DNA of 10,203 bases from Desulfocurvus sp. (GTDB lineage Bacteria > Desulfobacterota > Desulfovibrionia > Desulfovibrionales > Desulfovibrionaceae), in NCBI RefSeq assembly GCF_023230885.1, contig NZ_JALNWM010000119.1, forward strand, positions 1 through 10,203, written 5' to 3'. The first letter of the stretch is position 1. Every line of letters starts with the position of its first letter. A program made the position numbers and the translations under genes. Under the pieces are notes generated by a model. That model saw nothing but the letters and a program-made list of their open reading frames with translations. It searched no databases and had not been told where the DNA came from. Below, in pieces: positions 1 through 6,775 of the stretch.

Positions 1-1
1 C

Positions 2-784
2 ACCTCGGGCAACGACGAAATGCAGGCCGGGGCGACCGGCGCGACGTTCAAGGGCTTTGGCGGCAACGACACCCTCACCGGCGGCGCGGGCAACGACACC
101 CTGTCCGGCGGCACGGGCAACGACTCCCTCTCCGGCGGCGGCGGCGTCAACACCGTCAGCTTCGCCGACGCGACATCGGGCGTGAACGTGAACCTGACCA
201 CGGGCACGGCCAGCGGCCAGGGCAGCGACACCCTGGCCGGCTTCACCCGGGTGGAGGGCTCGGGCCACGCCGACACCATCACGGGCTCGGCCTCGGCCGA
301 CACTCTCACCGGCGGCGCGGGCAACGACTCCCTCTCCGGCATGGCGGGCAACGACTCCCTGGACGGCGGCGGCGGCGACGACTTCCTGCGCGGCGGCGAC
401 GGCGCGGACACCCTTTCGGGCGGCGACGGCTTCGACACCTTCTACTACGGCGCCACAAGCGAGATGGGCGACAGCGTGATCGCCTTCCACTGGGGCTTTG
501 ACGTGTTCAAGTTCGAAAACGACGCCGTGGCCGACCTGGGCACCGGAACCCTGGAGGCCGGACGCTTCTTCCGCGTGGACAACTACGCCGCCACCCCCGA
601 CATGGGTGTCGCGGGCTCGGTGTTCATCTACGACCTGGCCACCGACGCCCTCTACTACGACAGCGACGGCAGCGACACCACGGCCTCCACCGACAAGATC
701 ATCCTGGCCGGGGACGTGGGCTTCGCCGAAGACGCCCACAGCGAACCGACCTTCGAGAGCATCCGCATCGTGGACCTCGCCTAG
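2..784 (+). CDS. RTX-type calcium-binding repeat protein, C-terminal part (5' end outside window)
   Basis: The reading frame is open to the left edge, so only the last 260 residues are seen. They contain two blocks of glycine/aspartate-rich nonapeptides of the GGxGxDxLx type (nt 53-163 and 284-442), which in known RTX proteins form calcium-binding beta-rolls. The linker between them (SFADATSGVNVNLTTG and onward) is the usual RTX inter-block segment. After the repeats comes a roughly 115-residue domain with FDTFYYG, VFKFEND and VFIYDLATDALYYDSDGS segments, as at the C-terminus of many type I-secreted RTX proteins. The chain ends in acidic/hydrophobic residues (RIVDLA), which fits an uncleaved C-terminal secretion signal. 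The role is probably an exported adhesin, S-layer-like protein or enzyme; the catalytic or adhesive part is outside the window. No type I exporter genes are seen here. A hairpin terminator follows 26 bp after the stop. Confidence 0.85.
   Translation, partial: TSGNDEMQAGATGATFKGFGGNDTLTGGAGNDTLSGGTGNDSLSGGGGVNTVSFADATSGVNVNLTTGTASGQGSDTLAGFTRVEGSGHADTITGSASADTLTGGAGNDSLSGMAGNDSLDGGGGDDFLRGGDGADTLSGGDGFDTFYYGATSEMGDSVIAFHWGFDVFKFENDAVADLGTGTLEAGRFFRVDNYAATPDMGVAGSVFIYDLATDALYYDSDGSDTTASTDKIILAGDVGFAEDAHSEPTFESIRIVDLA
53..163 (+). repeat. RTX nonapeptide-coding repeats, block A
   Basis: About three to four consecutive 27-bp units encode GG(A/T)GND(T/S)LSG-type calcium-binding nonapeptides. A 24-nt segment (74-97) recurs exactly at 305-328 in block B, as expected from repeat duplication within an RTX gene. 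Confidence 0.8.
284..442 (+). repeat. RTX nonapeptide-coding repeats, block B
   Basis: About five 27-bp units encode GxAxxDxLx and GGxGxDxLx motifs, ending in GGDGFDTFYYG, which leads into the C-terminal domain. The units are less regular than in block A: one has GM in place of GG, and another has an acidic GGGGDDFLR form. Confidence 0.8.
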
Positions 785-810
785 CCCGGCCGGGCGCCCC
801 GCGCCACCAA

Positions 811-842
811 GGCCCCCGGAGCCCCGGCTCCGGGGGCCTTTC
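811..842 (+). terminator. Rho-independent-type terminator after the RTX gene
   Basis: A perfect inverted repeat, 811-823 against 826-838 (13 bp each, GGCCCCCGGAGCC and its complement), is followed by TTT at 839-841. The stem is very stable and lies 26 bp beyond the RTX stop codon. The U-tract is short, which is common in GC-rich genomes. It separates the RTX gene from the downstream operon. Confidence 0.75.
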
Positions 843-895
843 GCGCGGCAGCAAACAGGTTGACAAGACCCCGACCCGGGGATGAAGAAAGCCCG

Positions 896-1657
896 ATGCA
901 AAGCCTGAAAAAACGTATCGCCCGGGGCGGGACCGTCCTGGGCTCGTGGATCACCCTGGCCCACCCGGCCATCGCCGAGATCATGGCCCGCGCCGGGTTC
1001 GACTGGCTGGCCGTGGACCTGGAGCACAGCGTCATCACCATCCGCGAGGCCGAGGAGCTGATCCGCGTCATCGACCTGTGCGGCGCGGCGCCCCTGGTGC
1101 GCCTGTCGTGGAACGACCCGGTGCAGATCAAGCGCGTCATGGACGCCGGGGCCCACGGGGTCATCGTGCCCATGATCAACACCGCAGAGCAGGCCCGGGC
1201 CGCCGTGGCCGCCGTGCGCTACCCCGCCCGGGGCACGCGCGGGGTGGGCCTGGCCCGCGCCCAGGGCTACGGCACGCGCTTTGCCCAGTACAAGGACTGG
1301 CTGGAGGACAACGCCACGGTCATCGTCCAGGTGGAGCACATCGAGGCCGTGCGCAACCTTGAGGACATCCTGGCCGTGGACGGGGTGGACGGCTTCATCG
1401 TCGGCCCCTACGACCTGTCGGGCTCCCTCGGCCTGCCCGGAGCCTTCGACCATCCCGACATGCTCGCCGCCATGAGCCGCATCCGCGAGGTGGCCGCCGC
1501 CGTGGGCGCGCGCTCGGGCATCCACGTCATCGAACCCGACCCCGAGGAGCTGGCCATGCGCCTGGGCCAGGGCTACACCTTCGTGGCCTACAGCCTGGAC
1601 GTGCGCATGCTCGACGTGGCCAGCCGCGCCGGGCTGGCCGCCGCCCGCAAAGGATAG
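896..1657 (+). CDS. HpcH/HpaI-family class II pyruvate aldolase
   Basis: A 253-residue enzyme of the metal-dependent 2-keto-3-deoxy-acid aldolase family (HpaI, GarL, RhmA). These enzymes reversibly join pyruvate to an aldehyde to give a 4-hydroxy-2-oxo acid. The active-site set is in the expected places: H44 in DLEHS, R69 in LVRL, metal ligands E147 in VQVEH and D173 in GPYDLSGS. These parallel H45, R70, E149 and D175 of E. coli HpaI. The length is standard. The ATG at 896 is chosen because homology begins there; an in-frame TTG at 860 would add 12 unlike residues. The ribosome site is weak (GGGG at 878-881, or the purine-rich GAAGAAAG). It opens a five-gene run and lies 6 nt before the cytidylyltransferase gene. 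This pairing suggests it makes a sugar acid for a glycan rather than degrading aromatics. The family is near certain; the substrate is unknown. Confidence 0.88.
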   Translation: MQSLKKRIARGGTVLGSWITLAHPAIAEIMARAGFDWLAVDLEHSVITIREAEELIRVIDLCGAAPLVRLSWNDPVQIKRVMDAGAHGVIVPMINTAEQARAAVAAVRYPARGTRGVGLARAQGYGTRFAQYKDWLEDNATVIVQVEHIEAVRNLEDILAVDGVDGFIVGPYDLSGSLGLPGAFDHPDMLAAMSRIREVAAAVGARSGIHVIEPDPEELAMRLGQGYTFVAYSLDVRMLDVASRAGLAAARKG

Positions 1658-1663
1658 CCGCCC

Positions 1664-2443
1664 ATGAACGTCATCGCCGTCATCCCCGCCCGCATGGGCT
1701 CTTCGCGTTTTCCCGGCAAGCCCCTGGCGCCCATCGCGGGCATCCCCATGATCGGCCACGTCTGGAAACGCACGGCCCTGGCCCTGGGCCAGGACAATAC
1801 CTGGGTCGCCACCTGCGACCGCGAGATTTTCGACTATATCGAGTCCGTGGGCGGGCACGCGGTTATGACCGCCGACACCCACGAGCGCTGCACCGACCGC
1901 ACCGCCGAGGCCATGCTCAAGATCGAGGCCCACACCGGGCGCGCCGATGTGGTGGTCATGGTCCAGGGCGACGAACCCCTGGTGACCCCGGAGATGATCC
2001 GCCAGGCCGTGGCGCCCTTCGAGGCCGACCCCGCGGTGCAGGTGGTCAACCTCATGGGCGACCTGCAAACCCGCGAGGAGCACGACGACCCCAACGAGGT
2101 CAAGGTCGTGGTCGACCTGGCGGGCAACGCCCTGTACTTCTCGCGCGAGCCGATCCCCTCGTGGAAGAAGGGCGCCCGGCATGTGCCCATGTACAAGCAG
2201 GTCTGCATCATCCCCTTCCGGCGCGACTTCCTGCTGACCTTCAACCGCCTGGCGCCCACGCCTCTGGAGGAGGTCGAGTCCGTGGACATGCTGCGCCTGC
2301 TGGAGCACGGGTACAAGGTACGCATGGTCCACACCGGGGGCCGCAACATCGGGGTGGACACCGCCCGCGACCTGGCCGTGGCCGAGGCGCTCATGGCCGA
2401 GGACCCCATCTTCCCCGCCTACGCCCGGGAACTGGGGAGCTAG
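1664..2443 (+). CDS. KdsB-like CMP-sugar-acid synthetase (3-deoxy-manno-octulosonate cytidylyltransferase family)
   Basis: A 259-residue cytoplasmic nucleotidyltransferase that couples a 3-deoxy-2-ulosonic acid to CMP using CTP and Mg2+. Visible KdsB signatures: IPARMGSSRFPGKPL at 7-21 (CTP-binding loop), VQGDEPLV at 100-107 with metal ligand D103, NEVKVVVD at 144-151, YFSREPIP at 158-165, and GVDTARDL at 230-237 with the second acidic metal ligand D232. The sugar-binding segments depart from Kdo enzymes. The E. coli RHLGIYGY segment reads KQVCIIPF (178-185), and the HIEMLEQLR helix reads EVESVDMLR (203-211). The sugar acid may therefore not be Kdo. The start is supported by AAAGGA at 1649-1654, overlapping the aldolase stop. 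Translational coupling to the aldolase is likely. A housekeeping kdsB probably lies elsewhere, but that cannot be seen here. Confidence 0.87.
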   Translation: MNVIAVIPARMGSSRFPGKPLAPIAGIPMIGHVWKRTALALGQDNTWVATCDREIFDYIESVGGHAVMTADTHERCTDRTAEAMLKIEAHTGRADVVVMVQGDEPLVTPEMIRQAVAPFEADPAVQVVNLMGDLQTREEHDDPNEVKVVVDLAGNALYFSREPIPSWKKGARHVPMYKQVCIIPFRRDFLLTFNRLAPTPLEEVESVDMLRLLEHGYKVRMVHTGGRNIGVDTARDLAVAEALMAEDPIFPAYARELGS

Positions 2444-2447
2444 GAGG
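2442..2447 (+). promoter_or_regulatory. Shine-Dalgarno AGGAGG that decides the epimerase start
   Basis: AGGAGG directly abuts an ATG at 2448 (zero spacing) but lies 9 nt before the in-frame ATG at 2457. Only the second spacing allows normal initiation, so the protein is taken to start with MNELVAVFGG. The site also overlaps the upstream stop codon (2441-2443). Confidence 0.75.
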
Positions 2448-2456
2448 ATGCCGGTC

Positions 2457-3347
2457 ATGAACGAGCTGGTCGCCGTTTTCGGGGGTTCGGGCTTCCTGGG
2501 CAGCCACGTCTGCGACGAGCTGACGCGGGCCGGATACCGCGTGCGCGTCTGCGACCTGGCGCCCTCGCCCCATCTGCAACCCGGGCAGGAGATGCTCCGC
2601 TGCGACATCCTGGACCCGGAGGCCGTGGCCCGGGCCGTGGACGGGGCCGACCACGTCTACAACTTCGCCGGGCTGGCCGACATCGACGAAGCCCGCGACA
2701 AGCCCATCCGCACCCTGGAGCTCAACGTCATGGGCAACGCCCACATCCTGGAGGCCTGCAAGGCCGCCGGGGTGCGGCGCTACGTCTTCGCCAGCACGGT
2801 GTACGTCTATTCCGAGAAGGGCTCCTTCTACCGCGCAAGCAAGCAGGCCTCCGAGCGCGTCATCGAGGCCTACCACGAACGCTACGGCGTGCAGTACACC
2901 ATCCTGCGCTACGGGTCGCTCTACGGGCGCCGCGCCGACATGCGCAACGGCATCTACCGCATCCTGCACTCGGCCCTGACCCAGGGCCATGTGACCTACT
3001 CCGGCACCGGCGACGAGCAGCGCGAGTACATCCATGTGCGCGACGCCGCGCGCCTGTCCGTGCGCATCCTGGACGAACAGTACGCCAACCAGCACGTCAT
3101 CCTCACCGGGCCCTACCCCTACAAGGTCCGCGACCTGATGGACATGGTCCGCGAAATCATGGGCAACAAGCCGGACATCCGCTTCCTGAACAAACCCCTG
3201 GGCGGACACTACAAGATCACGCCCTACGCCTTCCTGCCCCGGCTGGGCACCAAGCTCGTGGGCGAGTCCTACACCGACATGGGCCAGGGCCTGCTGGACT
3301 GCCTGGCCGAGATGCACGACACCCTGACCGACGACACCACCGGTTAG
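2457..3347 (+). CDS. NAD(P)-dependent sugar epimerase/dehydratase (extended SDR family)
   Basis: A 296-residue extended short-chain dehydrogenase. It has an N-terminal Rossmann motif GGSGFLGSH (9-17), D50 after the third strand, NFAGLAD (69-75), the catalytic serine region FASTVYVYS (111-119) and the active-site pair Y125-x3-K129 in FYRASK. Further motifs are LRYGSLYGRRA (150-160) and the substrate-loop REYIHVRDAA (189-198). These features fit GalE/RfbB-like enzymes that oxidise and re-reduce (epimerase) or dehydrate a nucleotide-sugar. The sequence does not say which. It lies 13 nt after the cytidylyltransferase gene and before the sugar aminotransferase gene. A plausible role is to create the keto-sugar used by the aminotransferase or to set a stereocentre. 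A GC palindrome lies directly after its stop, and the gap to the next gene is 74 bp. Confidence 0.87.
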   Translation: MNELVAVFGGSGFLGSHVCDELTRAGYRVRVCDLAPSPHLQPGQEMLRCDILDPEAVARAVDGADHVYNFAGLADIDEARDKPIRTLELNVMGNAHILEACKAAGVRRYVFASTVYVYSEKGSFYRASKQASERVIEAYHERYGVQYTILRYGSLYGRRADMRNGIYRILHSALTQGHVTYSGTGDEQREYIHVRDAARLSVRILDEQYANQHVILTGPYPYKVRDLMDMVREIMGNKPDIRFLNKPLGGHYKITPYAFLPRLGTKLVGESYTDMGQGLLDCLAEMHDTLTDDTTG

Positions 3348-3364
3348 GGCCCCCCGGGGGGCCC
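3347..3364 (+). other. Perfect 18-nt GC palindrome between epimerase and aminotransferase genes
   Basis: GGGCCCCCCGGGGGGCCC begins on the last base of the epimerase stop codon. In RNA it could form a 7-bp GC stem with a 4-nt loop, followed by only TT. There is no proper U-tract, so it may be a weak attenuator, a message-stability element or a processing point within the operon rather than a full terminator. Confidence 0.4.
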
Positions 3365-3421
3365 TTGCCGCCACCCACCCCACGCCGCCGGGCCGCCCGG
3401 CGCACATGGAGCCGAACCGCA

Positions 3422-4582
3422 ATGCGCATCCCGTTCATCGATCTCAAAAAGCAGTTCCACCGCCTGGAGCCGGAAATCCGCCGCCGCATGGACGAGGTCC
3501 TGGCCCACGGGCAGTTCATCCTCGGGCCCGAGGTGGCCGAGCTGGAGCGCGAGCTGGCCGCCTTCACGGGCGTGCGCCACGCCATCGCCTGCTCCAGCGG
3601 CACCGACGCCCTCCTGCTGGCCCTCATGGCCCACGAGGTGGGCCCGGGCGACGCCATCTTCCTGCCGCCCTTCACCTTCGTGGCCACCGCCGAGGTCGTG
3701 GCCCTGCTGGGCGCCACCCCCGTGTTCGTGGACTCCGATCCCGAAACCTTCAACATGGACCCCGAGGCCCTGCGCCGGGCCCTGCGCGCCCTGGACACCG
3801 GCGATCCCGGCCTGCACCCCCTGCCCGCCACCACCGGCAAGCTCACGCCCAAGGGCGTCATCCCCGTGGACATCTTCGGCCTGTCCGCCGACTACGCGCC
3901 CATCCAGAGCCTGGCCGACAAGCACGGCCTGTTCGTGCTCGAAGACGCGGCCCAGAGCTTCGGCGGCCTCTATGGCGACAAACGCTGCGGGGCCCTGGGC
4001 CACGTCGGCGCCACGAGCTTCTTCCCGGCCAAGCCCCTGGGCTGCTACGGCGACGGCGGAGCGGTGTTCACCGACGACGACGAGCTGGCCGCGCTGATGC
4101 GCTCGCTGCTCTTCCACGGCAAGGGCGGCCACCGCTACGACAACGACCGCATCGGCATCAACGGCCGGCTGGACACCCTCCAGGCCGCCGTGCTGCTGCC
4201 CAAGCTGACCGTGTTCCCCGACGAGCTGGACGCCCGCCAGCGCGTGGCCCGGCGCTACACCGAGCTGCTCGCGCCCGTGCCCGGGCTGACCCTGCAAGCC
4301 ATCCCCGAGGGCTGCCGCAGCGCCTGGGCCCAGTTCTCCTTCCTGCACGAGCGGCGCGACGCCATCCAGGAGGCCCTGCACGCGGCGGGCATCCCCACGG
4401 CCATCTACTATCCCAAGCCGCTGCACATGCAAAAGGCCTTCGCCGACCTGGGCTACCGGCCGGAGGACATGCCCGTGTCCCTGGACCTGTCCAGGCGCAT
4501 CCTGAGCCTGCCCATGCACCCCTACCTGGACGACGCGCTCATCGAGGAGATCTGCGCCGTCGTGGCCGAAGCGGCCGTCTAG
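3422..4582 (+). CDS. DegT/DnrJ/EryC1/StrS PLP-dependent sugar aminotransferase (WbpE/WlbC-like)
   Basis: A 386-residue aspartate-aminotransferase-fold enzyme that transfers an amino group, usually from glutamate, to a keto-sugar. Motifs: PFIDLKKQ at 4-11, HGQFILGPEV at 29-38, the phosphate-binding CSSGTDALLLAL at 57-68, PPFTFVATAE at 82-91, EDAAQSFGG at 174-182 with D175 for the PLP ring nitrogen, and SFFPAKPLGCYGDGG at 199-213 with the Schiff-base lysine K204. The C-terminal part has GINGRLDTLQAA (245-256). The overall pattern is nearest to enzymes that aminate the 3-keto sugar in diamino-uronic acid synthesis. A loop at about 121-144 appears longer than in WbpE. Translation starts at ATG 3422 with GGAG at 3408-3411; an upstream in-frame TTG at 3365 would add a Pro/Arg-rich tail. 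Function is inferred from the family; the exact keto-sugar is unknown. It lies 12 nt before the pglB-like gene. Confidence 0.9.
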   Translation: MRIPFIDLKKQFHRLEPEIRRRMDEVLAHGQFILGPEVAELERELAAFTGVRHAIACSSGTDALLLALMAHEVGPGDAIFLPPFTFVATAEVVALLGATPVFVDSDPETFNMDPEALRRALRALDTGDPGLHPLPATTGKLTPKGVIPVDIFGLSADYAPIQSLADKHGLFVLEDAAQSFGGLYGDKRCGALGHVGATSFFPAKPLGCYGDGGAVFTDDDELAALMRSLLFHGKGGHRYDNDRIGINGRLDTLQAAVLLPKLTVFPDELDARQRVARRYTELLAPVPGLTLQAIPEGCRSAWAQFSFLHERRDAIQEALHAAGIPTAIYYPKPLHMQKAFADLGYRPEDMPVSLDLSRRILSLPMHPYLDDALIEEICAVVAEAAV

Positions 4583-4594
4583 GGAGGCCCGGGC

Positions 4595-6775
4595 ATGCAC
4601 GCCGGTCCCGGAACGCACGCCCCCGCGCGCCGCGTGGTCCGGGACCGGCTCGCCCTCCTGGCCGTGCTGGTTGCGGCCTGGCTGGCGGGGTTGTACCCCC
4701 GGCTGCTGGAGCTGCCCCTGTGGGCCCATCCGCTGCTGGCCGTGGACGGCGAGCCGCTCATGGCCACCCACGACGCCTACGCCTGGCTGGCGGGCGCGCG
4801 CGGCCTGGGCATCGGCGCGGGCTCGCCCATGTCCGGGCTCATCGCCGGGGCGGCGGGGCTCCTTGGCGTGTCCCCGGGGCTGGCGGCCTTCTGGATTCCG
4901 GCCCTGGCCGCGCCGCTGGTGGGCGTGGCCACGGCCCTGTGGGCCCGGACCCTGGCCGGAACCCCCGCCGCCCTGGGCGCGGGGCTGCTGGCCTCCACCG
5001 CCCCGGGATTCCTGCACCGCACGCGCCTGGGCTTCTACGACACGGACATCGTCACCCTGCTCTTTCCCCTGGTCCAGTGCTGGCTGCTGGCCCGCTGGCT
5101 GACCCCGTGGCTGCGCCGCCCGGGGGGCCGGGAGGCGGACGCGCCCAAGGACGGGCCGGGCCCGCTGGCGCCCCTGCTGGCCGGGCTGGCCATGGCCCTG
5201 GGCGGCGGGCAGTGGCACCCGCGCCTGGCCGACTACGCCGCCGGGGCCCTGTGGCTCACGGCGGTCCTGATCCTTGCGGCCGCGCGGCCGGGAACACGGC
5301 CCCGGCTGCTGGCCGGGCTGGCCGTATGCGGGCTGGCGGCCTTCGGCGGGCTGCCGGGGCTGGCCGGGGCCCTGGCCCTGGCCGGGCTGCTGTGGCTGCG
5401 GACCGACCGCGCCCTGCCCGCGCCCTGGCGGCCCTGGCTCGCGGCGGCCCTGGCGGCGGCGGCCCTGGCGGGCACCCCGCAGCTGGGCACCCTGGCCCAC
5501 CGCGCCCAGGGGCTGGCGGCCCTGTACGCCCCCTCCCGGGTGGAGCAGCGCGCCCCCGCCGAGGAGGCCGCCACGGCCCGCTATCCGGGGGTGATCCAAA
5601 GCGTCATCGAGGCCCGCAGCGCGCCGCTGGATGAAGCCCTGGCCAGGCTCGCGCCCCGGGCCTGGATCGCCGGGGCCGGGCTGGCGGGTTTCGCCGCCGT
5701 GGCGCTGCTGCGGCCGGTGGCGCTGCTGCTGGCGCCCCTGGCGGCGCTGGTCTTCTTCGGCTCCACCCTGGGCACGCGGGTGACCATGTTCGGCGGCCCC
5801 GCCGTGGCCCTGGGGCTGGCCGTACCCCTGGCCTGGGGCCTGGAGCGGCTCACCCGGGGCCGCCCCGGGGGCGGCGCGCTCCGCCTGGGGGCCCAGGCCC
5901 TGCTGGCCGGGGCCCTGCTCCTGCCCGTGCACCAGGCGGCCTCGGCCCTGCGCCCGGCCCCGGCCATCACCGCCCAGCACGTCCGGGCCCTCAAGGCCCT
6001 GGCCGCGCAGGCCGAACCAGGGGCGGCCCTGTGGACATGGTGGGACTGGGGCTACGCCGCCCAGTACCACGCGGGCCTGCCGACCTTCGCCGACGGCGCG
6101 CGGCACAGCGGGCAGGTCCTCTACCCCCTGGCCCTGGTCATGACCACGCCCCTGCCGCGCCAGGCGCGGCAGATGATGCAGTACGCCGCCCTGCGCGACA
6201 TGCGCCCCTGGGAGACCTTCGACCGGCGCACGGCGGCCGAGGTCCGTGAATTCGTGGCCTCCCTGGGCGCCGCGCGCTACGACCTGCGCGCCGCGCCGCC
6301 CCAGTACCTGCTGACCAGCTGGGAGGCCGTGCGCCTGGCCCACTGGATCACCTACTACGGCACCTGGGACGTGACCGCCGGGCAGGGCGTGCACGGCAGC
6401 CACACGCGCCTGGGCGCCTTCACCCTGGACCGCGAGGCCGGGATGCTCACCCCCGAGGGCCAGGCCGCGCTGGCCCTGCGCAGCGCCGACGAGCTGACCC
6501 CGGCGGGCCGCGAGGCGCGCCGCTACGACCGCGACCACGGGCCGCGCCTGCTCGTCAACCGCCCTGCGGGCCAGGCCGTGCTCCTGGACGACCTGACCTA
6601 CAACGGGATGCTGGTCCGGCTGCTGCTGTGCGCGCCCGACGATCCGGAGATCGCCGAGCACTTCAGCCTGGTGTACGAGGGGTTTCCCCTGGTGCGCATC
6701 TGGCGCGCCAAGCGGGAGGAGGCGCCCCGGCCCCGGGAAGGGACCGGCGCGCGCCGGGAGGGGGAGTCCGGCTAG
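4595..6775 (+). CDS. pglB: PglB/STT3-type bacterial oligosaccharyltransferase
   Basis: A 726-residue membrane enzyme that would transfer a lipid-linked oligosaccharide to asparagine of exported proteins. The N-terminal two-thirds (about 15-450) is a string of hydrophobic helices, matching the multi-span STT3 membrane domain; residues 451-726 form the periplasmic domain. The family's catalytic landmarks are present: D60 in ATHDAYAWLAGAR (first external-loop acid), D149 and D151 in GFYDTD, and E339 in the SVIE loop. R395 in TLGTRVTMFGGP aligns by pattern with the conserved arginine of PglB. WWDWGY at 482-487 is the signature, with Trp where Campylobacter PglB has Tyr (WWDYGY). Length is close to Campylobacter PglB (about 713). 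GGGAGG at 4582-4587 supports the start. It ends the sugar operon, so the glycan made by the upstream genes may be its donor. The stop overlaps that of the convergent small gene. The tail (706-726) is Arg/Glu-rich. Confidence 0.9.
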   Translation: MHAGPGTHAPARRVVRDRLALLAVLVAAWLAGLYPRLLELPLWAHPLLAVDGEPLMATHDAYAWLAGARGLGIGAGSPMSGLIAGAAGLLGVSPGLAAFWIPALAAPLVGVATALWARTLAGTPAALGAGLLASTAPGFLHRTRLGFYDTDIVTLLFPLVQCWLLARWLTPWLRRPGGREADAPKDGPGPLAPLLAGLAMALGGGQWHPRLADYAAGALWLTAVLILAAARPGTRPRLLAGLAVCGLAAFGGLPGLAGALALAGLLWLRTDRALPAPWRPWLAAALAAAALAGTPQLGTLAHRAQGLAALYAPSRVEQRAPAEEAATARYPGVIQSVIEARSAPLDEALARLAPRAWIAGAGLAGFAAVALLRPVALLLAPLAALVFFGSTLGTRVTMFGGPAVALGLAVPLAWGLERLTRGRPGGGALRLGAQALLAGALLLPVHQAASALRPAPAITAQHVRALKALAAQAEPGAALWTWWDWGYAAQYHAGLPTFADGARHSGQVLYPLALVMTTPLPRQARQMMQYAALRDMRPWETFDRRTAAEVREFVASLGAARYDLRAAPPQYLLTSWEAVRLAHWITYYGTWDVTAGQGVHGSHTRLGAFTLDREAGMLTPEGQAALALRSADELTPAGREARRYDRDHGPRLLVNRPAGQAVLLDDLTYNGMLVRLLLCAPDDPEIAEHFSLVYEGFPLVRIWRAKREEAPRPREGTGARREGESG

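Noticed and set aside
74..328. A 24-nt exact direct repeat (74-97 and 305-328) as a mobile-element or recombination mark
   Set aside because: Both copies lie in phase within RTX nonapeptide repeats and are explained by repeat duplication in that gene.
860..888. TTGACA at 860-865 as the -35 box of the glycan operon
   Set aside because: The hexamer is perfect, but the 17-nt-spaced partner (TGAAGA at 883-888) is a poor -10 and would start the RNA at the aldolase ATG. The operon promoter remains unplaced; this may be chance.
2448..2456. ATG at 2448 as the epimerase start
   Set aside because: The AGGAGG directly touches this ATG, leaving no spacer; the ATG at 2457 has a normal 9-nt spacing and matches where the Rossmann fold should begin.
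3406..5634. A 742-codon plus-strand frame overlapping the aminotransferase and pglB genes
   Set aside because: It is out of frame with both, its product is almost entirely Arg/Pro/Gly/Ala/His, and it has no motif; a codon-bias shadow.
3344..6661. A 1105-codon open frame on the minus strand opposite the aminotransferase and pglB genes
   Set aside because: Its translation is Gln/Gly/Arg/Pro-rich without any domain, while the plus strand has two proteins with complete catalytic motifs. Long antisense frames are expected in such GC-rich DNA.
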